Positions 11,216 through 21,387 of a stretch of DNA of 64,000 bases are shown here, one piece after another. Numbering within the stretch: the stretch's first letter is position 1; the number at the start of each line of letters is the position of its first letter. The stretch spans positions 1,496,575 to 1,560,574 of the forward strand of contig NW_003101673.1 of NCBI RefSeq assembly GCF_000003855.2. The letters run 5' to 3'. The translations under genes and the position numbers were made by a program. Source of the DNA: Blastomyces gilchristii SLH14081 (Eukaryota; Ascomycota; Eurotiomycetes; Onygenales; Ajellomycetaceae). A model generated the notes under the pieces. It made no database searches. It was not told where the DNA came from and worked only from the letters and a program-made list of their open reading frames with translations.

Positions 11216-12328
11216 TTATTTTCATATATTACATGTTAATCTATTTTCAATGTCATGTCATCTGAAAAATATTAAAAACAAAGAAAATCTCAAAACTCAA
11301 GATCTGTAAGAAATTTAAGAACTGTAAGCTACTCTTATAATAACACTGTATATGTCTCTGATTTCTCTACTGCTCTGTATACAATATTAATGTTATTTAT
11401 CACAAGATTGACTGAAATACTAATATAAGAATGTGTATATATATACATAGAAAAATTGAAGAAGAGTGCAGAATCTGCAGAACTAGAAGTCAGAGTAGAG
11501 AGAACAGAGACAGAAGAAATAAAAGAAGAAGAAGGTACAGAATCAGACAAATAACAGTAGAAGTTATCTAAGACTGAACACTTATAACTCAGTGTATACA
11601 CAATCTTCTCTGCAGAGAAGAAAGAAAAAGTGATGAGAGAAGCTTAAAAGTAGAAGAGAGTAGTCTCAGCAGCATTATTATCTTCAATTAAAATAATCTC
11701 TGACACTGAAGTAACTAAGAACTATTATTAGTATACAAAACTGTAAAGACAGAAGTAATAATTACTGAATGAATATTCACTGATCTTAGAATTGTACATA
11801 TAATTACAACACACACAAGGCTTCTCAGAAAGAGAAAGAGAGACATGAGAGAATATAGAAAGCAGAATGCAGTGTGTAAACAGCTCATTTTCATAATAAT
11901 ATCTCAGATAAGATGTACAAGTCTCACATCTATGAGTGTAAAAGAGTATGATATCTGTATTTCTGTTTCTGAAAACATGAATATCTTTTATCTGTATCAT
12001 GAAGTCAGATAACAGATGTTAGAGAATAGACTGATACAGATCTATTATTCTGAAGAAATTTATCAGAGTAAATATCTCTGTAATATTGAACTTTACAGTT
12101 ATAAAAAGTTTCTTAATATCTGTGAATATCATAACTTCATGCATAATAAAACTCATAATAATTTTCTCTAAGAACAGAAAAATTAGCATCAGAAAGAAAA
12201 GATGAAAAAGAAAAAGACTTATAATTTCAACACTGTTGAAGAGAGAGATGATTCTCTGATATGAATAAATAATTATCTCATCACAAATATTTAAAATAAA
12301 TATAATAATCAGTATTCATGACTGAGCT

Positions 12329-12793
12329 TCAGATAGTTATATTGTACACAGTCTTTATATAATAAATCATTCTAGAAATCAGTAAGAAGAGCAGAAGTGT
12401 ATACACTGAGAAATATAATTTATTAAGTTTATACAATATCTTATTGAAATAGAGAGAGCTGATAATAAAAGCAGAGATGACAGAATCAGAGAGAGCAGAG
12501 GTAGCAGAAGTAGAAGAATCAGACACAGAGACAGAGATAGCAGAAGTGAGAGAATCAGACATAGAAGCAGATGTAGAAGATTGAGAGAGAGCAGCAGAGA
12601 AAGAAACAGAGAGAGCAGAGAGAAATGCAGAAGACTCAGTCACATATAATACAGACAATTTCTTTATTATTACATTCTTCATATTCTTGATCAATGATTC
12701 AATATTGTATTCACTATCATCAGCAGACACAGATCTGTTAACATATAAAGATTCTATATAAATAAAAACAAACATATCAGCATCTGTGTTCAT
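12329..12793 (-). other. Antisense open frame in gypsy-B 3' region (154 codons, Ser/Ala-rich)
   Basis: The frame is open from ATG at 12793 to the stop at 12329, opposite to pol. The product would be acidic at the N-terminus, Ser/Ala/Thr-rich in the middle, and hydrophobic near the C-terminus (YTLLLFLLISRMIYY). The second gypsy-B copy has the matching frame at about 54330-54789 with a 1-bp deletion near its start. The opposite (sense) strand reads as an acidic Glu/Ala-rich tract containing one TGA at an apparent Trp in both copies, so this ORF may just be the shadow of a pol tail. I do not assign a function. Confidence 0.3.
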
Positions 12794-13437
12794 GCAAAAT
12801 TATTTCAGAAAACACAATCAGAAGTCTGCTGAGAAGAAAAAACAGTTAAGAGTGTATAAGAAGATGAAGAAGATGTATCATTCATGATAATACATTCTGA
12901 CAATCATTAGAAGATAAACAAGTTCTGATTACATTTCATAATATATTACACTTACTGTTAATAAACTGTTCAGTATGAGTACTATAATGATGTTTGTTAT
13001 GAGAATAGAGAATCATTGTCAGAAACATATACAATGTAATAGATAAACAGATAGAAAGAGTTAAACAGAAGAAGAAGTAGAAATCTTGAATAAGATAGTA
13101 ATATTTATAATAATAATGATGAAGAAGATAATTGAAGAATGAGAAAAGTTAGTAAATAAGTGATGTAATATAGTGAAAGTTTCTTGATAAGAGTATATAC
13201 AGAATGCTAGCTGAATCAAGAATAGATTATATAATTATGAAAACTAGTGACACACTAATTCACATGAAGCTAGAGCATACAATATAATCATGTGAGTGTG
13301 ACTGAATCTGATGAGACAGAATGTAGTTTGAAAGAATATATAACTACTGAATAATAACACAGTCACTTCTGAACTTGCTTATGAATGTAAAGAGGCCATA
13401 GCAGCCATCAATTAATTTAGTGTACAGTATATAAGAT

Positions 13438-13467
13438 GCCGGCGTACGCCTGTAATCGTACGCTGGC
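13438..13467 (+). other. GC-rich hairpin near the gypsy-B LTR end
   Basis: GCCGGCGTACG, an 8-nt loop, then CGTACGCTGGC form an 11-bp stem with one G-U wobble, 21 bp from the element end. It is a GC-rich and CG-containing island in an otherwise CG-free region. The other copy keeps it at 53643-53672. A role in transcript 3'-end structure or replication is possible but unproven. Confidence 0.65.
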
Positions 13468-14022
13468 TCAAGCAACCTTTGAATCACAAAAGAATTAAAA
13501 ACAGAGTTGTTTTCTATCATAATTTCACATTGTTTTAAGTAAGAATTACTTTTTCAGTGACTGAAGAGCTCTTATTAATACTTAATTCTTTTTTACACTC
13601 TTTGTTAACTGATTCAAGTTGTACACTTGTTATGTGAGAAGAATTAAATGATTTATAATTAAATTAAATAGTTTTAATCAATTTCTCTGTAAAAAATTAA
13701 ATTATTTTTTATCAGTTTTTTCTCTCAAAAACTGTCATATTATCTGATTTATTATTAATTGATATTATATTTTTCTCACTGTATCTTAAGAAAGAGATTG
13801 TAAAGATTTTATTAATTTATCTTAAAAATCAGTTACAGTTTATTAGATTCTCTTCAAAAATCTAATCTAGTTACTGAACTAGTGTGAAAAAAAATCAGAT
13901 GTTTTATATATAAAAGTCTTTCATACTTCTTTTGAAATAGTCTGACCAACTTTTCAATTGAAAATAGACTGATAAATCTCTCAATTGAAACAGTCTGAGC
14001 TGCTTTTCATTGAGTGAGAAAA

Positions 14023-15507
14023 ATGAGTTTAAAAATACACTCAGTTGATGTGAAAAAAGATGCTTTCTCAGATACTATTCCTGAGATTGAAATTCTGAAG
14101 AGAAGAAAGAAAGAAGAAATAGAGAAATAACAAGTTCTTGAAATATAAGAGCTTGAAAAAGTCAGTAAAATTCTTGAAAAACAGTGTTTGATTGAGATAA
14201 ATGATGAAGTTCTGTTAATTCTTCATACTCAGACTAGACAACTACAGAAAGTGATTAAGTTCAAGCTTGAAATTTTAAACACAGTTTAAAAAACATTGAA
14301 AATTTCTAGTATAATCACTGACTCTTCTTCATTGTTTTCTTTCTCAAATCAGAAAAAAACATATACTCAAGCAGCAGAATCTGCTCTTTCTAAATCTACT
14401 GTCTTAAAATCTGCTCAAAACTCTGGAAGTACTCAGAGAAAAAATACTCATACTTCTCTTTATAAGAGAAACAAGCTGAACTCAAATCTCATTTTTAAAA
14501 TTAGAAATAAAATCAATCAGCAGTTCTTTTCTCAGTTAATATATAATATTAAAGTTCAAAAATCAGTTATAACTTCAATTGAGCTATATTTCTTTGAAAA
14601 TTTCATCATTCTAACTGTAATATCTGATTTCAGTGTGAAATTTCTTATTAAGAATGAGAATATCTGAAAATCAGTAATAGAATCTCTGTTAAATACAATA
14701 ATTCTATCTAAGAGAGATAAAAAGTGAGATAAATTCATTCTTTATAATATTTCAGTTGAAATTTTTAACTGTGAGAAAGAAATGCTACTTCTCAAAAATG
14801 AGTTAGAAGAATACAATTGTATTCAACTAAGAAAGAAGCCTGTATAGCTAAATTCAATTGAATTCAGAGAAATCAGAATCAATGTCTCTGTTTTAGTTTA
14901 TATAAAAATACTTAAATAATTAAAAATCTCTGAAGTAAGAGTGACAGATTTGAAAATGAGAGTTCATAAATATAAAGACTCAAGAATGAATCTCAAAGCA
15001 TAAATATAGTATTTAGACAGTCAAAGATATGAACACTTTGCAATCTCTTATTTCAGAGACTTAAAATGTGAATTCTGTGTCAAAGATTATAAAACTAGTA
15101 AGTATAAATGTGAAATATGCTTAAAAACAGATGAAATCTATTAATATACTCTGTTTAAATGCTCAAACTGCAAAGAAAAGCATGTATCTAGTTCAAAAGA
15201 ATGCACATTTACTTCAAGAATTCAAAAGAACTGAAGAAAAGAAGAAGCTTAAAGTTAATCTAAAACTGAAAATAACAGTCAAGTTAGTAAATCTATAACT
15301 ACAAGCTTAAAAAGAAGAAACTCTCAATTATCTAAATTCTCAAACTCAAATTCTTCAGCTAAATATAAACAGAATTTAAATTCTTAAATATCTGTTAAGA
15401 TTAGAGAATTGAGAAATGACTCTGTTAATAAATTAGAAAGAATGTAAAGAGTTGAAATTCCTGTCTTTCAAAACAGTTATAATCTACTATCAGATAATAG
15501 TGATTGA
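14023..15507 (+). pseudogene. LINE L2 ORF1 (decayed, 45-codon in-frame deletion)
   Basis: The frame is 495 codons from ATG at 14023 to TGA at 15507, against 540 in LINE A. The missing 45 codons are the basic stretch that precedes RNKLNSNL in LINE A. Zinc-knuckle remnants lie near 15060-15200, with several Cys lost. Internal stops are frequent and include TAA and TAG as well as TGA. It is the same RNA-binding ORF1 protein family and is non-functional. Confidence 0.8.
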
Positions 15508-15630
15508 ATTCTACTCTATTTCTACTCTCTTTTAGTACAAATATATAACAAAAATAATAAAAAAAGTTTAAAAATTCTTTAAAAATCACATTTATTCAAA
15601 ACAATGTGAATAGAAACTTAAATTATATTT

Positions 15631-15950
15631 TGTAAGAGGTCTACGCTGAATAGATCAGTATAATATTTATAGGTCTTATATAACAAAGTGAAAAATGATA
15701 GAGAAGAAAAGAAAGAGAAAGTATGAGAATCAGTAATCAGACTGAATATTTATACATGTATATAGTGACATACACAGTGAAACTTCAGAGTGGAAGAATA
15801 GAGGTTTTCATACATAGTGAAGCTTCAGAGCGGAAGAATAGAAATTTCATAGATTTTCAGTCAAGAATCAGTGACTGAGAATCAGAGTAATAGAAATCTG
15901 TGAAGTGTAATAGAATAGTCTATATAATTGATCAGGCATAGCTTATCACA
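15631..15950 (-). repeat. Gypsy-A 3' LTR
   Basis: The LTR is 320 bp and matches 21068-21387. It contains a repeated AGCTTCAGAGCGGAAGAATAG-like unit of about 40 bp (about 15779-15845) and TATA-rich tracts. Divergence between the two LTRs is mostly C/T and G/A, so it cannot be used as a simple age clock. Confidence 0.9.
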
Positions 15951-15951
15951 T

Positions 15952-18900
15952 TAGTTCTCTCCCTCTTTCTTGAATCTTGATTATATATAGCTCTCATCAG
16001 TCAAGGGCTGTGATCTCAGATAATGCAGAACTCAGAGTTCAGATTGAGTGATTGTAGTTAACTCATTTCACCAGATATTATCAGTCACAGTTATGAAATC
16101 TCTTATCAAGAATATCTTTAATCTCTTATTTAAGTTTATTATCTTCTTCTATGCTCTCTGACAGCTGTCAGTTGAAAGTCAGTTAAGAAGAAAATGAATC
16201 AGTGATAGTGTAGTGAAGCAAGCTTGTATGAAAGATATTATAAATCTCTGATAATATATTAAGATGATAGTTATAACTGTCTAGAACTTCTATCACTTTA
16301 TACTTTGTATAATGATAATTCAGTGTGTGAGATGAATATATAATCTGTATATTCTTAAGAGTCAATCATATCAGATCTTCTATCTTATATTACTCAGCAG
16401 AGTCTCAGTGAACATTGATTTAATCTTCTTAATTCTGTTTAGCACTTATTATAAAGACTTCTACTTAATCACAGATATCTCAGAGTTTTATTACTATATT
16501 ATCAGTGATCTGAATTGAACTACAGAGATTCAGTGTGAAATGTATAATCTCTAGAAGATTCAGTACTTTCATATGATATCTGTGTATGAGAAAGAACAGG
16601 CTTATATTTATTGAAACAGTATCTCAGTCATTGATAGTGACTTCAGCATGTAGAAGAAGGTCATATCAATTATCTTATAAGTAATTATAGAACTTATAAA
16701 GATAATTCTTTACAGTCTGAATTATTCATTCTGATGCATCATTAGTCTCAGAGTGATAGATAGTTACTAAATAACATATAATCTTGAGAACTTGACAGAT
16801 TCTTGTTCAGAGAGTGCTCATAAATTAATAGTCTTAATCTGATACTATAGATCTTGATAATTCATGTATCTGATAGAATAAGCTTCTTAGAAAAGCTTTA
16901 GTGACTTATTCAGTATTTATCTTATTACAAGATTTCAATATTACATTCTTACTCAATCAGTTTATAATGATCAGAATGTTTCTATAATTCTTACTCTCAG
17001 AGAGATTAACAGTGAAGTCAATTATCATATCTTATCAGATTCTATCAGAAATATTAAGTGATTTCAGCAGGTCTTTTCTACAGTTCTTTCATAAGATGAT
17101 GAAGAAATAATGATTACAGTTTCAGATGAAACATCTGATGCTGTTTGATATCTCAGACTAGTAGAACTCTTGAGAGATTATTTAATATAGTTGTTCATAA
17201 CCTGAATAATCAGTTATATGAGAGTTATGTATCTCTTATATTATCTGAGTGTGTAAGAGTTCAGAGTGAGAAACTCAGCATTGTTTATAGAATTATAGAG
17301 TATTATTATCATTGATTAAATTTTCTGAGATGTTAATTCTTATATATAGTTCTGAAAGAAATCAGAGTGCTTCTTATCATACTGCTTTGATAAGTACTTG
17401 AAGAAGTTCATCAGTTTAAGCTGCTGTATGTCATAGTTCATCTAATATAGATTCAGAAGAAGTTGAGATATCAGTGACAGTTCTAATCAGAGAAGTATGT
17501 ATAGTGTCATGAGCTGATTCATCTTGATCAACTAGTATCTTCAGATTCAAGAGCTGATGCTCTTGATTCATTCAGTAAGTATCTGTTATATCAGACAATA
17601 TATCTTGCTATTATTATAAGAGGGCATCTGTCATTGAGTTCTAGCTGTCAGAACAGTAGTGTATTGTAAAATGAAAGTAGCTTAAGAACTCAGATCATTG
17701 TATCTGTCATTCAGTGAGTTTACAGATAGTTATAAAGTACTTGAGATTCTTATCATCTGTGATTATCTCAAATTCAGAGATGTTTTAAAGTTCAGAGACT
17801 CATTCTTCTAGACAGTGTATAATTGTAAGAAGTTTCTTATCATAGATCTCATAGTTGCATTCAGCAGAACTCAGTTTCTTAGACATAAAGATATATAATT
17901 GTAAGATATCTTTATCATTATATTATAATATAGCTTTTTCTATGATATAGCTGAAGAAATCAGCTTTAATAACTGTTTCATAATCAGAATTAAATATTAT
18001 CAGTAGAGAAGTATTAATGAATATCTTCTTTATCTGTATAAATGCAGCTTCAGTGTTCACTGATCATTGAAATACTAAGTCTTTCTTAGTGAGTTCTGTA
18101 AGTGATCTTGTAATATCTGAGAAGTTTTATATAAATTACTGATAGAAGTTAGTGAATTCAATGAAGCTTTATACATCTTTCACAGTATATGAAGTCTCTC
18201 ACTCAAGAATAGTAGAGACTTTCTCAGAATTCATTTGAATTCTCTTGCCAGCTTCTATGATAAAGTCTAGGTATTTTATACTCTTGACTTCAAAATCACA
18301 CTTGTTAATATCTATTAACAGTTCTGTCTCTTGTAATTATTGTAATATCTTCTGCATGTATTCTTGATATTCTTTTCTGAATTCATCAGTGAAGATGAGA
18401 ATGTTATCTAGATATGTAGATACAAACTTATTAAGGAAATCTCAGAGTACTCAGTTAATATACTTCTGAAATATACTGAGAGTATTAGTCAGTTCAAAGA
18501 GTGTGACTACTTATTTAAAGAGATTATAATATGTTTGAAATGCTGTAAGTCATTCATCTTCTTTAATGATATGAATCTTATGAAATGCAGTGATCACATC
18601 TAGCTTTGTAAATTATTGAGCTCATCTGATACATACTAGAGTTTCATTGATAAGAGATAAGAAATAATGATCTTTCTTTATCAATCTGTTCAGATCTTGA
18701 TAGCTTACACAGAATTGAAGTTCTTTATCTGACTTCTTTACAAAGAGAATAGAAGCTGCAGTGAAAGAGTTACTAATATATATAAATCTCTTATTCAACA
18801 GATCATTGAGTGTCTTTCAAAGAAGAAGAAGTTTATCTTGAGATATATTATAAAGAGGGCTTCACAGTGACTCAGAGTTCTTATTATTCTTCTTTTCTAA

Positions 18901-19650
18901 CTTGATACTGTGATTCACTTCTGAGCCTTGTAAGAAAGATATATTCATAATATTATCTTATTAGAAGACATCTAAATATTCATGATATTATTAAAAGAGT
19001 TTTGTATGAGAATCTGTTATTACAGTATAGAATAACTTTTCTAGAGCTTTCTTAATATTGATTAGACTGATGAAATAGATTGATATATGATTCTGCTGTC
19101 AGTGACTTTGTCAGTAACTCTGTCAGTGATTTTAATAATGACTTCTTTTTCAGAGCATTTTATAAGTGTTGATAGAGATCTGTGTAAGATTCATAGTCTT
19201 ATGAATATCATCTTCATAAATTCTATCATTGTTAAAGAATATTAAGCTCCTGTTTTAAGCATTTAATAAGATGTCTTATTCAGATAGTCAGACAAGTTCT
19301 AGTATGAGATTATAGTCAAGATTATTAACTTTATATGCATAGACATCTTCATATTGATATTCTCTGACATCTATGTTTAGTTTCATCATGTAATAAGTGT
19401 GAATGTCTTTTGAATCATCAAATTCTGTGAGAAGTCAGAATCTTAATAAGAGAATATACTGAAGATTATAATATCTTACAATTGAAGATTTAATCATTGT
19501 ATAATAATATAGACTGCTGTCTATCATAGCTTTTATATTATACATGTTATCTATCACAGTAGATATAAGAATTGCATTCATTGTCATTTTCTCTTTAAAT
19601 TGTTATTGTTCAATCTCTTCAAGCTCCTGCTTGTAAATTTGAATAGAAGC
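15952..19650 (-). pseudogene. Gypsy-A pol: protease-RT-RNase H-integrase-chromodomain (decayed)
   Basis: The positions checked share one frame with no net indel: protease (AMIDSSLYYY at 19527, an eroded D-S/T-G), RT (YLDNILIF at 18414, the YxDD box with the last Asp changed to Asn), the late integrase (16365) and the chromodomain (YLVK*VNYNH at 16077). RT landmarks also include LLNKRFIYISNS, SILFVKKSDKELQFCVSYQDLNR and KLDVITAFHKI near 18800-18590. RNase H spans about 17950-17650. The end of pol runs into the 3' LTR. The chromodomain would direct integration to heterochromatin. Many stops, mostly TGA at Trp sites, make it dead. Confidence 0.88.
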
Positions 19651-20765
19651 TAATCTTTTCTCTGTTTCATTGAGATATTCTCATAGTTATCTTCTGAATC
19701 CTTCTCTAATGTAATGTGATTGACACAGACAGACACTGATTCATTCTTTGAGTAAGGAGATATATAGGCTGATTAACAGTTGAAAGTGATATACTCTGAT
19801 TGATTACAATTGATGTACACTTCTTATTGATATTGATCAGTAACTTCTTCAGAAGTGATCTCAGAGACTCAGAAGCTTGTTCAGATAACAGAGATTCTTG
19901 CTTATATATAGATATTTGAGTCTACTCAGTTCATAGCATCTGCATCATTGTTGTTATTTCTTGACACAGATGTATAAGTGACTGAGTTATTTCTCAGTAT
20001 AGATGTGTGAATGTAATATCTTCTATCACTGTTCTGTATACTCTTAAGCTTGATAAGACAGTTATTCAATATCTGAAGCTGTGTGTAGAAGTCTTCATAA
20101 GTGAAGTCTTTATTTACACTTATAAGAGTCTGTAAGAGTTTAAAAGTTAGTGTCTTCTTAAGTATACTAATCTTTATTCAATTCTCTCAAGATTGATCAT
20201 CTGCTTCTAAGATCTTGATATTGAAGTCAGGAATAAATGTTATAAGAGAAGTATTTCTCTGTCAGATACTCTGTAATTAATCTAATACTTTCTGTTATAT
20301 AGCAGTGTCTTGAAACAGAATATCAAGATATTTGATAATATTGTCAAACATTCACAATGCTGATTTATATGCTTTTATTCATAAATGAAACTTCTGTTTC
20401 ACATGATTCTTCAATCATTCATTGATATATCAATCTTGATTAATTAGTAAACTAATGACATCTTCATCTACACTCAGTTTTGTAAGCATTTTCATTCTCT
20501 ATGATAAGTAGAGAGTGAGATCAGAAGTATTAAAATATGTGAGAGTATTTAAGTGTTCTTTCAGTGCTTTTATATTTGATTCTGTAGATGTTGAAATTGC
20601 ATGAGTTTCTTGTTAAGTTAATTGTTGAATTTTCTTGTATTGAAGTTATTGAGTTACATGTATATCAGCTATCTGTTACTGTTGTAATTTTAACATTGCT
20701 CAGAGCCACTGTGATATCATATCTATACTTGTATTTAAGAGTTCTCTTATATTATTGTTAGACAT
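19650..20765 (-). pseudogene. Gypsy-A gag (decayed)
   Basis: It starts at ATG 20765 (MSNNNIRELLNTSIDM). A capsid-like alpha-helical part follows, with a run including TEEDFYTQLQILNNCLIK-type sequence near 20100. An eroded zinc knuckle of the C-x2-C-x4-H-x4-C kind lies near 19800-19770. The start is two bases out of frame with pol. That could be a programmed gag-pol shift or an indel; I cannot tell. The same gag N-terminus occurs at 46777 and 49183. Confidence 0.7.
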
Positions 20766-21067
20766 GATTATATCAATTATTGAATATGAAATATCTGTGA
20801 AATTGAAAGAAATATAATTATATGAATATCTGTGATATCTGTGATATCAGAACTCTCAGATCTTTTACTGATATTCTCTTTATAAGATCTTACTGTCTTT
20901 ATAAGATCTTGTTATAAGATCAGAGTAACTGATAAGCAAGCTTCTATCTGAGAACTCAGTATCTGTTTAACTGTATGACTGTTTCTCTATTTGTTATGTG
21001 TTATTATGTATTCAGATATCTCAGTGAGTAATCATTTCTAATAAGAAGATAATGAATATTTTTCAAG

Positions 21068-21387
21068 TGTATAAGGCCTACGCTGAATAGATCAGTATAA
21101 TATTTATAGATCTTATATAACAAAGTGAAAAATATTAGAGAAGAAAAGAAAGAGAAAGTGTGAGAATCAGTGATTAAAGTGAATATTTATACACATACAC
21201 AGTGATGTACACAGTGGAACTTCAGAGCAGAAGAATAGGGGTTTTCATACGCGGTGAAGCTTCAGAGCGAAAGAATAGAAATTCTGTAGATTTTCAGCTG
21301 AGAATGAGTAACTGAGAATCAGAGTGGTAGAAATATGTGAAGTGTAACAGAATAGTCTATATGATTGATCGGGCGCAGCCTGTCACA
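21068..21387 (-). repeat. Gypsy-A 5' LTR
   Basis: This 320-bp LTR holds the transcription start for the minus-strand element. It keeps a few GC-rich words lost from the 3' LTR, for example ATCGGGCGCAGCC against ATCAGGCATAGCT. No convincing primer-binding site remains just inside it (interior starts CTTGAAAAAT). Confidence 0.88.

Larger units (their letters stand above)
9353..13488 (+). mobile_element. Gypsy-B copy 1: 3' part of a Ty3/gypsy retrotransposon
   Basis: It contains the integrase and C-terminal extension of pol (9353 to about 11215), then about 2.2 kb of downstream sequence ending ...GAATCACA at 13488, consistent with an LTR 3' end in CA. The copy at 53622-58542 (minus) has the same content and end. 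The 5' half is not in the window because LINE L0/LINE A lie in between. Only one LTR per copy is visible, so LTR length cannot be determined. I recognise no gene boundary between about 11215 and 13437. Confidence 0.8.
15631..21387 (-). mobile_element. Gypsy-A: complete chromodomain Ty3/gypsy retrotransposon
   Basis: Two 320-bp LTRs (15631-15950 and 21068-21387) begin TGTA and end TGTCACA or TATCACA and bound a 5.1-kb interior coded on the minus strand. The 5-bp target-site duplication TATTT is at 15626-15630 and 21388-21392. Order on the minus strand is gag, protease, reverse transcriptase, RNase H, integrase, chromodomain. Related pieces lie at 45110-47288, 47361-49994 and 49995-53621. Confidence 0.92.

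Noticed and set aside
13441..13465. Resemblance of GGCGTACGCCTGTAATCG to a primate Alu start, suggesting contamination.
   Set aside because: The match is short, lies inside a gypsy end present in two copies here, and is explained by the inverted repeat.
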